Source: CAYOMP01 sp964405075 (GTDB lineage Bacteria > Bacillota > Clostridia > Lachnospirales > Lachnospiraceae). From it: a stretch of DNA of 27,184 bases. The translations under genes were made by a program, and so were the position numbers. Shown here piece by piece: positions 7,657 through 16,980 of the stretch. Positions within the stretch are counted from its first letter, which is position 1. Each line of letters starts with the position of its first letter. The notes under the pieces were generated by a model. It saw nothing but the letters and a program-made list of their open reading frames with translations, did no database searches and was not told the origin of the DNA. The stretch spans positions 1 through 27,184 of the forward strand of contig CAYOMP010000023.1 of NCBI GenBank assembly GCA_964405075.1, written 5' to 3'.

Positions 7657-8625
7657 TTATATATCTACACGAACTGTACGGTTTACCACTGGTTTACCTG
7701 CTGTTTTTGTTGCTGTCTGTGTCGCAGCCTTTGCTGCAGCCTGTGTTGCAGCTGGTTTTGCAGTTTCATTCTTTGTTTCATCTTTAACTACTTTACTTTC
7801 TTCTTTATCTGATTTTTTAGCCACCAAACATGATTGGTCAAGTTTTTCACCTACACATGTTTCAATTTCTGAAACATTTTTAATAACTGCCTCCACCTTT
7901 TCATATGGCTCAGCAGAAATTACATACATGCTAAAATCATAATCAAATTTTTCATCCTCAATATCCTGCACTGAAGGTACTGATTTGATAGTTTCACCAA
8001 TTGCTTCTATTCCCTTAAATACCAAAAATACTCTGGCAGCCTTCAGAATACATGATTCCTGAACATATACTGTTATTCCATATACGTTTAATCCTTTTTC
8101 AAAAGCTTCAGCAATTGCATGCTTTTCATGATCTGCTAATTCAATATCTTTATATTTAGCAACAAATTTGTCACTTGAAGCCTTTTGTGTTGTTTCGACA
8201 ACTTCTTCTGCTTCTTTAGCTGGTGCTTCTGATTTTGTGCTTGTACCATTTAAAATATCATTAAGTTCATTAATAATTGGCTGATTATCATTTGTTCCTT
8301 CATCCTGAGTATTTACAATAACATCCAGATATCCTTCTAATGCATCTAGGCACTGGAATAATATATCAACCATACTAGCATTAACTTTCATTTTTCCATT
8401 ACGGATTTCTGAGAATACATTTTCCATATCATGAGTTAACTTCTGCATTCTCTTATATCCCATTGTACCAGCCATACCTTTTAACGAATGTGCTGCACGG
8501 AAAATTTCATTAATTGTATCAGCATTATCTGGTTCTTTTTCAAGAATTAATAACTGCTCATTTAAACTCTGCAAATGTTCTTTAGTTTCATCAATAAAAA
8601 TCTCTAAATACTGACTAACATCCAT
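7657..8625 (-). CDS. cheA: CheA N-terminal part (P1-P2), ending at an in-frame stop
   Basis: The frame encodes 322 residues. The P1 phosphotransfer domain (about 1-110) has the substrate His46 in RAAHSLKG. A linker follows, then a P2 CheY/CheB-docking domain (about 165-262, including GITVYVQ and FDYDFSMYVIS). A second Ala/Lys/Thr-rich linker (about 265-310) leads to RTVRVDI, where the P3 domain should begin, and the frame ends in TAA. The ATG at 8625 has TAGGAGT 8 bases upstream and lies 1 base after the cheB stop. Alone this product could accept phosphate and dock CheY but could not bind ATP, dimerise or join receptor arrays. Confidence 0.88.
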   Translation of the reverse strand: MDVSQYLEIFIDETKEHLQSLNEQLLILEKEPDNADTINEIFRAAHSLKGMAGTMGYKRMQKLTHDMENVFSEIRNGKMKVNASMVDILFQCLDALEGYLDVIVNTQDEGTNDNQPIINELNDILNGTSTKSEAPAKEAEEVVETTQKASSDKFVAKYKDIELADHEKHAIAEAFEKGLNVYGITVYVQESCILKAARVFLVFKGIEAIGETIKSVPSVQDIEDEKFDYDFSMYVISAEPYEKVEAVIKNVSEIETCVGEKLDQSCLVAKKSDKEESKVVKDETKNETAKPAATQAAAKAATQTATKTAGKPVVNRTVRVDI

Positions 8626-8626
8626 A

Positions 8627-9724
8627 CTATTTTACTCCTACATTCTTAATAATGGTTTGCGCAATACTGTTTAGTGGCACTATTTCATCTACCATTCCAG
8701 TTTCCGCAATAGTCTTTGGCATCCCATAAACTACACAAGTAGCTTCATCCTGTGAAATAACATAGACCGGTTTACTGTTACTAAGTTTTTTAATACCTTC
8801 TGTGCCATCTGCCCCCATACCAGTAAGAACTACACACACTACTTCATCGAAACCACAATTTGCTAATGAGTCATACATAAGATTGGCACATGGTTTCAAA
8901 CCACCAATTGGATCTTCATCCGTTATCTTAATCTTATGATTATTACCATCTTTTACAGCCTTCATATGTGTTCCACCAGGTGCTATATACACATATCCCT
9001 TTTGTATAATCTCGCCATTAGTTGCTTCCTTTACTGTCATCTTACTCATTTCATTTAATCTCTGTGCTAATGAATTAGTAAAACCTGCTGGCATATGCTG
9101 TACTAACAAAACTGCTGCATCCAAATCTGCCGGTAATAACGGAATGACTGATTGTAATGATTTAGGTCCCCCTGTTGAACATGCTAAAGCAACTACCTTA
9201 CTTCCACCAGTTTTTCTAGGCAGCTTGCTTGCCTTTGTTACTGGTTTTACTGATGCTTTAGGTGTGGTTATCGTTTTAGTATCCCTTGTTGCATTTACAG
9301 AAGTAAGTCTACTAAAATCTGTACCTGCTTTTGTTGCAACTTCCAGTGATACAATTAAACGCTCTCTAAAATCAGGTCCCTTGGCTTCAATAAAGTTTTC
9401 CGGTTTTGTTACAAAATCAAATGCTCCAAGCTCTAAAGCATATATGGTTTCCTTAGCTCCTTCTTTAGCTAAAGTACTTACCATAATAATCTTGCATTTT
9501 ATTTTGTATTTTTGTAAATGTTCAAGCAATTCTAATCCAGTCATCCTAGGCATGTTAATGTCACAAATAACTGCATCATACTTTTTGTCTAACAATAATT
9601 CCAAGGCTTCCAGACCGTTTTTAGCAAGATCTGTAACCTCGAATCTACTATCTGCATTTATTATATCACATATAACCCTTCTCATAAGTGCAGAGTCATC
9701 AACTACTAAAATATTTTTGCTCAT
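8627..9724 (-). CDS. cheB: Chemotaxis response regulator protein-glutamate methylesterase CheB
   Basis: The 365-residue protein has an N-terminal receiver domain (about 1-120) with the acidic pair VVDD, phospho-acceptor Asp55 in CDINMP and Lys108 in TKP. A linker precedes the C-terminal methylesterase domain (about 175-365), whose triad is Ser183 (CSTGGP), His210 (QHMPAGFT) and Asp306 (TGMGADG). It removes methyl groups from chemoreceptors when phosphorylated by CheA. A TTG at 9733 is possible, but the ATG at 9724 is preferred, with AAAGAG about 9 bases upstream, 5 bases after the PilZ gene. No cheR methyltransferase is in this window. Confidence 0.95.
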   Translation of the reverse strand: MSKNILVVDDSALMRRVICDIINADSRFEVTDLAKNGLEALELLLDKKYDAVICDINMPRMTGLELLEHLQKYKIKCKIIMVSTLAKEGAKETIYALELGAFDFVTKPENFIEAKGPDFRERLIVSLEVATKAGTDFSRLTSVNATRDTKTITTPKASVKPVTKASKLPRKTGGSKVVALACSTGGPKSLQSVIPLLPADLDAAVLLVQHMPAGFTNSLAQRLNEMSKMTVKEATNGEIIQKGYVYIAPGGTHMKAVKDGNNHKIKITDEDPIGGLKPCANLMYDSLANCGFDEVVCVVLTGMGADGTEGIKKLSNSKPVYVISQDEATCVVYGMPKTIAETGMVDEIVPLNSIAQTIIKNVGVK

Positions 9725-9729
9725 CCCAA

Positions 9730-10518
9730 TCAACTCTTTCTGTATTTTCGTGATTTTCTTTCTTCCTCAAAAATATACCTTACAATTTCCTCGGTATTAT
9801 CTCTACCGACTCCTATAAATTTTGCTCTAGTTTCATATTGATTATTTCTATTTACTATTTTTTCCGATGAAATAGCTTGTGTTAAAATTGTATACTGTTT
9901 AATCTGTCCTTCTATTAATAAGTTGAATCTAGTATATATATAACTATTCTCTTCCACCTGAATTCCACTAGTAAATCTTATTCCACCCCCGCTTATATCA
10001 ACAATGTAACCTTCTTCCCATACTACCATTGCCAATTCATCAAAGATGCTTACTTCTCGTGTATCTCCAATTTCTTCTTTACACTTTTCTATTCTTGCAT
10101 CAACTATTTGATCAATTCCACCAATTTTTAATTCTTGCTCCGTAACTGGTAAAATCTTAACATCAATTGTACAACTCAATCTATAATATTCTCTTCTTTG
10201 ATTTTTTTTCAAAGGATTAAGTAATTCCAATACCATAACAAACAGATTATTTTCTTTGTATCTTTCTATAACCTTACCTTCACATTCATATAATCCAGCA
10301 GATGTATAAAAAAATACGTCGTATACCGAATCTAAAGGTAACAAAACCAACTTGCCCTCTTGTATAGGTATCGCTGCCTTTATTGTTGTATCATCTATGA
10401 TGTCATAAATTTTGCTTTTATAAATTCGTCTATTATCATCATCCAACTGCGTTTTTAGTGTTTTTCTGTTGGCTAAACACAAATCAATCTTATTACCAAC
10501 CTTAATTAATGAATCCAC
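9730..10518 (-). CDS. PilZ-domain c-di-GMP receptor (YcgR/FlgZ/DgrA-like)
   Basis: The 262-residue protein has an N-terminal YcgR-like beta-rich domain (about 1-100) and a C-terminal PilZ domain with both c-di-GMP motifs: R109-x3-R113 in QRREYYRLS and D174-x-S176-x2-G179 in VDISGGG. Proteins of this family bind c-di-GMP and slow the flagellar motor. The spacing between the two motifs (about 60 residues) is longer than usual because of a charged insertion at about 128-168. A GTG at 10539 overlaps flhG; the GTG at 10518 has AAAGGG 9 bases upstream and matches the family start better. B. subtilis has no gene here in its fla/che operon. Confidence 0.88.
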   Translation of the reverse strand: MDSLIKVGNKIDLCLANRKTLKTQLDDDNRRIYKSKIYDIIDDTTIKAAIPIQEGKLVLLPLDSVYDVFFYTSAGLYECEGKVIERYKENNLFVMVLELLNPLKKNQRREYYRLSCTIDVKILPVTEQELKIGGIDQIVDARIEKCKEEIGDTREVSIFDELAMVVWEEGYIVDISGGGIRFTSGIQVEENSYIYTRFNLLIEGQIKQYTILTQAISSEKIVNRNNQYETRAKFIGVGRDNTEEIVRYIFEEERKSRKYRKS

Positions 10519-10531
10519 ATTATCACACCCT

Positions 10532-11410
10532 TTATACACTTTTTTTTCTTCTTAGCAACTCAAAAATCATTGAGGAAATACCTTCAAAATTTTCATTATT
10601 CTCAATTTCATCAATATCACAGGCTATTTTAGCATAGGCCTTTGATGCTTTGGAGTTAGCAGCCATTATCGACACCGGTACTTGTTTTATAACAGCTACA
10701 GGCACATTTCCATCCTCTGGAACAATTCCCAAAAATTCAATATCTGCTTTTAAGAATTTTCGCACCACAGACTGTAATTTTTCAAAAACAATATTGCCTT
10801 CTGCGACTTTTTTCACTCTATTTACTATTATTTTAACATTAATATCTGATTTTTCAAACTTAAAATTTGTATGCATAACTTTAATTAGGGAATATGCATC
10901 AGTAAGTGATGTTGGTTCTGGTGTTACCACAACCAAAACTTCCCTACTCATCATTATAAATTCTACAACAGAGTCTGTTATTCCAGCTCCGGTATCTATT
11001 ATTATATAATCCGTCAATTCATCTAATTCTTTTAGAGCACTAATCAATATCTCTATTTGATCTTTATTGATATTTGATAATTCTACTATTCCTGTCCCAC
11101 CTGAAATAAACCCAATATCCATAGGACCTATGTTAATTATATCTTCAATACTTTTTCCTTTATATATCAAATCACTCAAGGTGAACTTTGGAACCATTCC
11201 AAACATAACCTCTATGTTAGATAATCCAAAATCAGCATCAAAAATAATAACTCGTTTGCCACGTTTTTTTAACTGTATAGCTAAATTAATAGCAGTGTTA
11301 CTTTTGCCTACACCGCCTTTTCCGCTAGTAACAGTTATTACTCTGGCCTTCATAGATTCCTTTTGAATACTTTGTTTGACAAGATTTCTTAGCTGTTCAG
11401 CTTGATCCAT
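10532..11410 (-). CDS. flhG: FlhG (YlxH/FleN), MinD-like ATPase controlling flagellar number and placement
   Basis: The 292-residue protein belongs to the MinD/ParA ATPases. The N-terminus carries DQAEQLR (residues 2-8), the motif by which FlhG activates the FlhF GTPase. The deviant Walker A motif KGGVGKS is at 31-37, followed by a DADFGLSN segment and IIIDTGAG (about 137-144). The C-terminal end should form the membrane-targeting helix. The ATG at 11410 has AGGGGGA 9 bases upstream and is 3 bases after flhF, so the partners are tightly coupled. Confidence 0.94.
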   Translation of the reverse strand: MDQAEQLRNLVKQSIQKESMKARVITVTSGKGGVGKSNTAINLAIQLKKRGKRVIIFDADFGLSNIEVMFGMVPKFTLSDLIYKGKSIEDIINIGPMDIGFISGGTGIVELSNINKDQIEILISALKELDELTDYIIIDTGAGITDSVVEFIMMSREVLVVVTPEPTSLTDAYSLIKVMHTNFKFEKSDINVKIIVNRVKKVAEGNIVFEKLQSVVRKFLKADIEFLGIVPEDGNVPVAVIKQVPVSIMAANSKASKAYAKIACDIDEIENNENFEGISSMIFELLRRKKSV

Positions 11411-11413
11411 TAA

Positions 11414-12718
11414 CTATTGTCCCCCTAATAATTGTTTAACTAATCCTTGAGCATCAAAGATTTCAATATCATCAGGTACATTTTGTCCTAACGTCACATA
11501 AGCCAAATCATGTTGTGAATACATTTTAATATTTAATATATTTCCTAAACTAGTAGTTTCATCTAATTTTGTGAATATCAATTTGTAATCAGCCACTTCA
11601 TTGTATGTATCTACGATTTTAATTAAATCCTTGTACTTTGTAGCTGCACTAACTACCAAAAATACTTCCTTTTCTGCTATTCCTTCAATACTGTCTAACA
11701 GTTTCTTAATATCTGCCTTCTGATCTTGATTCTTGTGAGAATGTCCTGCAGTATCTACCAAAATAAAATCATATTTTTTAAACTCTTCAATCTTCTCAAC
11801 TAATTCATTTTCTGAATATACAACGCTAAATGGTACACCTAATATGTTTGCATAAGTTCTCAACTGCTCGGTAGCCGCAATCCTATATGTATCAGCAGTT
11901 AACATTGCAATCTTTTTATTACCTTCCACATGGAATTTAGATGCAATTTTTGCAAGTGTTGTAGTTTTTCCAACTCCTGTCGGGCCAATAAAGAATACTA
12001 CTTTAGGTTTCTTAGCACTAGCTTCTATTAAACTTGCCTCCCCTAATTTTAATATCATTCTCTGATAAATATTTGCCAACACCTGCTCAATAGATAAATC
12101 CTTGCTATGATTCTTTTCGATTTCTCCGATAAATGTATTAATATACTTTTCATCAACTTCGTTGTCTAGCAATGTATTATAAATAAGCTGAATGAACACT
12201 TCAACTTCATCTTTTTCTTCTTCAACTTCTTGCTCTACTTCCGCTTCTTGTTTTTCCTCTTTTTCCTCTATTTGCCTTTCTAATAAATTCTGCAAATCTT
12301 CTAACTTTCTCTCTATAACAGATGTATCAGCCGAAGTACTAGAATTCATATTAGTTTGTATACTTGATATTTCTTCAACATCTTTCTTATTATCTTGTGG
12401 AGCGAACTGAGCAATAATATTTGCTGCTTTTTCAGCCTCAGACATTGATTCATTAAATTTTATTGTTTCAACATTTTCATCCACAGCTATGTCTATGGAT
12501 TTAGCCGGTGCGAAATCCATATCATTCTTCACCGGCTCATTATTTTTATTATCATCCTGTGCTACTGTTATTTCTACCTGTGTAGGCTTAAATAATTTCA
12601 TCACACCTCTTTGTTTAATAGTTTTTACATTTAGGACAACTGCATCATTTCCCAATTCTTCTTTAGCCTTGAGTACTGCCTCTCTTTCAGTTGCACCTTG
12701 AAATTTCTTAATAACCAC
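11414..12718 (-). CDS. flhF: FlhF, SRP-type GTPase for flagellar placement
   Basis: The 434-residue protein has an N-terminal basic (B) region with KKFQGATEREAVLKAKEELG, a variable acidic coiled region (about 55-170), a helical N domain (about 170-235) and an SRP54/FtsY-like G domain. Visible motifs are GPTGVGKT (245-252), TADTYRIAATEQL, DTAGHSHKN and FTKLDET. FlhF recruits early flagellar components to the assembly site with FlhG. Its GTG start at 12718 shares one base with the flhA stop (TAGTG), with AGG a few bases upstream, which suggests translational coupling. Confidence 0.94.
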   Translation of the reverse strand: MVIKKFQGATEREAVLKAKEELGNDAVVLNVKTIKQRGVMKLFKPTQVEITVAQDDNKNNEPVKNDMDFAPAKSIDIAVDENVETIKFNESMSEAEKAANIIAQFAPQDNKKDVEEISSIQTNMNSSTSADTSVIERKLEDLQNLLERQIEEKEEKQEAEVEQEVEEEKDEVEVFIQLIYNTLLDNEVDEKYINTFIGEIEKNHSKDLSIEQVLANIYQRMILKLGEASLIEASAKKPKVVFFIGPTGVGKTTTLAKIASKFHVEGNKKIAMLTADTYRIAATEQLRTYANILGVPFSVVYSENELVEKIEEFKKYDFILVDTAGHSHKNQDQKADIKKLLDSIEGIAEKEVFLVVSAATKYKDLIKIVDTYNEVADYKLIFTKLDETTSLGNILNIKMYSQHDLAYVTLGQNVPDDIEIFDAQGLVKQLLGGQ

Positions 12719-14751
12719 TATCCTGTCACCATCCCTACCGACTGTAATTCTATATTAGATTCAATTTCATTATAAGATACAACAATTAAATCTTTAAAAT
12801 AATCCTGTGTTAATTTTTTGAAATATATTCTAACAATTGGAGAAGTTATAATAACTGGTGCTTTTCCTAGATTCTCCAATTTTCCAATTTCAGCTTCTGT
12901 TGAAGACATAATATTTCTTGTTGCTTCCGGATCTAATGCCAAATATGAACCTGTTTCTGTTTTCTTCACAGAATCCATAATCTTTTGTTCTGTATTAGGA
13001 TCTAATGTCACAACACTATTTGCTTCACCTACTTGGAAATATTTAGCCGACACAGCTCTCTTTAGGCTTTGTCTAACATACTCCGTTAAAATATCTGTAT
13101 CACGTGTTGTAGCTGCATAATCTGCCAGCGTCTCGCAAATAGTAGCTAAATCTCTGATTGAGATACCTTCTCTTAACAAATTCTGCAAAACCTTTTGTAT
13201 TTCACCAAGTCCAAGAAGTTTTGGTGTAAGTTCATCAATAAGTGCTGTGTTTCCTTCTTTGACATTATTAATAAGATTTTGCACATCCTGTCTTGTAAGA
13301 AGTTCTGAAATATGATTTCTAATAACTTCTGTAAGATGTGTAGCAATAATTGAAGGTGGATCAACAACTGTGTAACCCATACTCTCTGCTCTTTCTCTCT
13401 GTCCTTCTGTAATCCATAGTGCTGGCAAATGGAATGAAGGTTCAAATGTTGGAATACCTGTAATTTCTTCTTCTACATAACCAGGGTTCATAGCCATATA
13501 ATGGTCAAATAATATTTCTCCCTCACTAACCTGAACACCCTTGATTTTAATAACATATTGGTTGGGATTCAACTGAATGTTATCTCTTAAACGAATTATT
13601 GGAACTACTGTACCTAATTCAAGTGCCACCTGACGTCTAATCATAACAACTCGGTCTAATAAATCTCCTCCCTGATTAACATCGGCTAAAGGAATAATTC
13701 CATAACCAAATTCTAACTCAATTGGATCAACATGTAATAATGATACAACATTTTCAGGTTTTCTAATTTCTTCTGCTTCTGATTCACCTGTATCAACTTC
13801 TTCTTCAATAGCAGCAACTCCCATAGTTTTCCTCATCTTCAAACCTGAAGCCACAAACACACCACCAAGAGCTATAAATATAACAGGATTTAATGGTGTT
13901 ACAATTCCTAAAAATGCTAAAGTTCCACCAACCAGATACAAAACCTTTGGTATAGAAAACAACTGTTTAACAAGTACATCTCCAAAATCTGCTTCCTTAG
14001 ATGATTTTGTTACCAAAATACCAGTTGCCAATGAAATCATCAACGACGGAATCTGACTTACCAATCCATCACCGATAGTAAGTATTGTATATTTATCCAA
14101 TGCCTCACTCATTTCCATTCCCTGGCGTAACACACCCATAGCAATACCACCAACAATATTTACAGCGGTAATAATCAAACCTGCAGCGGCATCTCCTTTT
14201 ACATACTTAGTAGCACCATCCATTGAACCAAAGAATGCTGACTCGGCTTGAATCTTTTCACGTCTTTCTTTTGCTTGCTCATCATTAATGGCACCCGTAT
14301 TAAGATCGGCATCAATAGCCATCTGTTTACCTGGCATAGCATCCAATGTAAATCTTGCCTGTACTTCAGCTACACGTTCTGAACCTTTATTAATAACAAC
14401 AAACTGCACAATAATTAAGATTATAAATACAATAACACCAATAATTAAATCGCCACCACCAACGAATTTACCAAATGTTTCTACTACGTTTCCAGGATCA
14501 CCTGTTGTTAATATTAACTTAGTTGACGATACATTTAACGATATTCTGAATATTGTTGAAAACAAAAGTATTGTTGGAAAAGTTGACATATTTAAAACTT
14601 CTACAGAAAACAATGCGTTAAATAAAATTGTTAATGCAAAAGCGATATTTATTGCTAACATTACGTCCAATAAAACTGCAGGTATTGGTACAATCAAAAA
14701 TACTATTGCAGCTAACAAATATAAACCTACAGCTAAATCTGTCTTCTTCAC
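12718..14751 (-). CDS. flhA: Flagellar type III export gate protein FlhA
   Basis: The 677-residue protein has about eight membrane helices in residues 1-310 and a large cytosolic domain (about 330-677) that forms the nonameric ring docking export chaperones and substrates. The family signature DAMPGKQMAIDADLNTGAI and GSMDGATKYVKGDAAAG lie in the conserved cytoplasmic loop of the membrane half. The start is GTG at 14751, with AAGGGGGT 7 bases upstream. It follows flhB by 32 bases. Nothing in the sequence looks damaged. Confidence 0.96.
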   Translation of the reverse strand: MKKTDLAVGLYLLAAIVFLIVPIPAVLLDVMLAINIAFALTILFNALFSVEVLNMSTFPTILLFSTIFRISLNVSSTKLILTTGDPGNVVETFGKFVGGGDLIIGVIVFIILIIVQFVVINKGSERVAEVQARFTLDAMPGKQMAIDADLNTGAINDEQAKERREKIQAESAFFGSMDGATKYVKGDAAAGLIITAVNIVGGIAMGVLRQGMEMSEALDKYTILTIGDGLVSQIPSLMISLATGILVTKSSKEADFGDVLVKQLFSIPKVLYLVGGTLAFLGIVTPLNPVIFIALGGVFVASGLKMRKTMGVAAIEEEVDTGESEAEEIRKPENVVSLLHVDPIELEFGYGIIPLADVNQGGDLLDRVVMIRRQVALELGTVVPIIRLRDNIQLNPNQYVIKIKGVQVSEGEILFDHYMAMNPGYVEEEITGIPTFEPSFHLPALWITEGQRERAESMGYTVVDPPSIIATHLTEVIRNHISELLTRQDVQNLINNVKEGNTALIDELTPKLLGLGEIQKVLQNLLREGISIRDLATICETLADYAATTRDTDILTEYVRQSLKRAVSAKYFQVGEANSVVTLDPNTEQKIMDSVKKTETGSYLALDPEATRNIMSSTEAEIGKLENLGKAPVIITSPIVRIYFKKLTQDYFKDLIVVSYNEIESNIELQSVGMVTG

Positions 14752-14783
14752 AGTAAATACCCCCTTCTAATAATTTCGCTTTT

Positions 14784-15890
14784 CTAAGCATTCTTTAAAC
14801 TATATACATACGCTAACACTTCAGCCACTGCCTGATATAACTCTGGCGGTATTTCATTACCAATATCAACATTGTAATAAAGCATTCGTGCCAACGGCTT
14901 ATTTTCTACTATCTGAATATTATGTGCCTTGGCATCTTCTTTAATTTTTTGTGCCAAGTAATCTTCACCCTTTGCTAATACAATAGGTGCTTGAAATTTA
15001 TCAGCATCATACTTAATAGCAACAGCAAAGTGTGTAGGGTTTGTAATAACAACGTCCGCCTGTGGAACGCTTTGCATCATTCTTCGCTGTGATGCCTCCA
15101 TCATTTTACTACGTTGTCTACGTTTATTTTCTGGATTTCCTTCTGAGTTTTTATACTCTTCTTTTACTTCCTGTTTTGTCATCATCATATCTTTTTTAAA
15201 TTTACGCTTCTGATATATAAAATCAGCCGCCGCAATAATCATATATACTGCTCCAATTTTTATTCCCAAATTTATTACTATCTGTCCAATATATTGAATA
15301 GCCATTATCAATGGAATATCATATATTCTCAATAATATTTCGCTTTTATCACTTATAGTTGATATAGCCACATATCCAACTACAATAATTTTAATAATAC
15401 TTTTAAGTAATTCAAATAAAGATCTTGCAGAAATAATCTTCTTTAATCCTTTTGCAGGATTAAATTTACTCAAACTAGGTTTTAACGGTTTCGTTGTAAA
15501 AAGCCATTTAACCTGAACAAGATTAACAACAATACCTATCATTACCATTATTAAAAATATAGGCAATACTGTCGAAATTAATCTCTTATATATCATTTGC
15601 ATTATTTGATGTATGGTGAATGCAGTTGCACCATTATTACTCTGGGCAATAACATCAGGAATCATAGTATAGAAATTAGAGAAATTTTCCATAAAATCGG
15701 TTCCCATTGAACTAGCATAAAACATCAAAATTAAAAATCCGCCAAAAATAGAAAATGCATTTCCTATTTCCTGACTTTTAGCAACCTGACCTTCTTTTCT
15801 GGCATCTTTTAATTTTTTTGCCGTAGGTTGCTCCGTCTTTTCACCACCTGGTCCATCTTTTGCAAAAAACTGTAAATTATACTTTATCAT
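14784..15890 (-). CDS. flhB: Flagellar export switch protein FlhB
   Basis: The 368-residue protein has a basic N-terminal segment (EKTEQPTAKKLKDARKEGQVAKS), four membrane helices (about 45-225) and a cytosolic domain with the autocleavage motif N284-P285-T286-H287. FlhB switches export from rod/hook to filament substrates after the hook is complete, working with FliK. The ATG at 15890 has AAGGA about 11 bases upstream, and a single base separates it from the fliR stop. Confidence 0.96.
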   Translation of the reverse strand: MIKYNLQFFAKDGPGGEKTEQPTAKKLKDARKEGQVAKSQEIGNAFSIFGGFLILMFYASSMGTDFMENFSNFYTMIPDVIAQSNNGATAFTIHQIMQMIYKRLISTVLPIFLIMVMIGIVVNLVQVKWLFTTKPLKPSLSKFNPAKGLKKIISARSLFELLKSIIKIIVVGYVAISTISDKSEILLRIYDIPLIMAIQYIGQIVINLGIKIGAVYMIIAAADFIYQKRKFKKDMMMTKQEVKEEYKNSEGNPENKRRQRSKMMEASQRRMMQSVPQADVVITNPTHFAVAIKYDADKFQAPIVLAKGEDYLAQKIKEDAKAHNIQIVENKPLARMLYYNVDIGNEIPPELYQAVAEVLAYVYSLKNA

Positions 15891-15891
15891 G

Positions 15892-16671
15892 TCAATACAT
15901 TCCTTGTATGAAAGATATCATTACTCTTTTCATTTCTGTAAAAATATAATTTGATATATTTCCAAATAATCCCATAACCAAATAGATTGTTACCAATCCC
16001 ATACATATTTTTATCTGTAAACCAACAGAAAACATATTTACCTGTGGTGCTACCTTTGCCAACACACCTAACACAACGTTTGTAACAAGTGTTACTGCAA
16101 ATACAGGTAACACTATTCTAAATCCTATAACCAAATAGTCACCCATATACTGAAGTATTGATACATACATCTTATCCATATTAAAAATAACTCTTCCCAT
16201 AGGAATCAATTCATAGGTATCTACTAAAGCTCTTATTATGTAATGATGCATATCTGAAATAATAAACATCAGCATAAACAAGTAATTATAGAAAGCACCC
16301 GTAATTGAAATCTGTGTATTAGATGACGGATCAAACATACTTACCATAGATAAACCTATTTCCATATCTATAATTCTACCAGCGAAAGCTATAATTGAAT
16401 AACATATTTCAGCTCCAAAGCCGATTATCAAGCCTGCAATAGCTTCCCTAATAACAAGAACAGCATATTCTATGACTGTAGAATATGCTAGTGATTCCTT
16501 CGGTATTACCTGAAATAATATAATTGATATAAAAAGTGATAAACCTACTTTAGTCTGCCTTGGTACTCCCTTTTGAGAAAAGAGAGGGGCTGCATATATC
16601 AAACTAGCAACTCTAACAAAAATCAATAGAAACTGTTCCAAATTTTCAAATGTAAATTGAACATTAACCAT
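15892..16671 (-). CDS. fliR: Flagellar export gate protein FliR
   Basis: The 259-residue integral membrane protein has about six hydrophobic segments and the family pattern ENLEQFLLIFVRVASLIYAAPLFS at the N-terminus, VPRQTKVGLSLFIS (about 36-49) and GLIIGFGAEI (about 80-89). FliR forms the export gate with FliP and FliQ. The ATG at 16671 has a weak AGGT site and starts 4 bases after the fliQ stop, so it probably relies on coupling with fliQ. Confidence 0.95.
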   Translation of the reverse strand: MVNVQFTFENLEQFLLIFVRVASLIYAAPLFSQKGVPRQTKVGLSLFISIILFQVIPKESLAYSTVIEYAVLVIREAIAGLIIGFGAEICYSIIAFAGRIIDMEIGLSMVSMFDPSSNTQISITGAFYNYLFMLMFIISDMHHYIIRALVDTYELIPMGRVIFNMDKMYVSILQYMGDYLVIGFRIVLPVFAVTLVTNVVLGVLAKVAPQVNMFSVGLQIKICMGLVTIYLVMGLFGNISNYIFTEMKRVMISFIQGMY

Positions 16672-16675
16672 AACA

Positions 16676-16945
16676 TTAACCTAAATAAACACTAAAATCA
16701 GCCCATAGTGTCGTCATAAATGTAGTTATATTATTTAATATCCATGAGCCTGCAAGCATAAGCATCAGGAAAATTGATAAAATTTTAGGTACAAATGTTA
16801 ATGTTTGTTCCTGAATTGAAGTTGCTGTCTGAAAAACACTTACAATCAAACCAACTACTAAAGAAACAAGCAACAGAGGAGCCGCTGATATTATGATAGT
16901 ATATATGGCCTCTCTTGCAATATCTAAAACTATTTCTGGTGTCAC
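16676..16945 (-). CDS. fliQ: Flagellar export gate protein FliQ
   Basis: The 89-residue protein is the usual FliQ length, with two membrane helices (about 14-38 and 52-72). Family features include LIVSVFQTATSIQEQTLTFVPKI between them. It packs with FliP and FliR in the export gate. The start is GTG at 16945 with GGGGTGAG about 7 bases upstream, 35 bases after fliP. Confidence 0.94.
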   Translation of the reverse strand: MTPEIVLDIAREAIYTIIISAAPLLLVSLVVGLIVSVFQTATSIQEQTLTFVPKILSIFLMLMLAGSWILNNITTFMTTLWADFSVYLG

Positions 16946-16980
16946 CAGACCTCACCCCACTTTTGTTCTTAGCTATCATA

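Larger units (their letters stand above)
6532..8625 (-). pseudogene. cheA: cheA as a whole: chemotaxis histidine kinase interrupted by one in-frame UAA
   Basis: If the stop at 7659-7657 is read as one residue, the frame gives a 697-residue protein with every CheA domain in order (P1, P2, P3, P4, P5), a normal length. The junction reads RTVRVDI, stop, KLDVLMNIVSE; the family has Glu at this position, so a single GAA to TAA change explains it. TAA is used as a normal stop by neighbours (flgD, fliL, cheC, fapA), so no alternative code applies. It may be a recent nonsense mutation, an assembly or base-calling error, or a gene working as two pieces. Confidence 0.6.

Noticed and set aside
7657..7659. 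Reassigned UAA (alternative genetic code)
   Set aside because: Neighbouring genes such as flgD, fliL, cheC and fapA end in TAA at the expected protein end.
7642..7674. Frameshift as the cause of the split cheA
   Set aside because: The two halves are in the same frame: the 15 bases between the stop and the next ATG are five codons that continue the CheA sequence. A point change, not an indel, fits.
13173..13445. 90-residue minus-strand frame inside flhA
   Set aside because: It is an alternative frame within a well-conserved gene, with no ribosome site and a low-complexity His/Leu/Gln composition.
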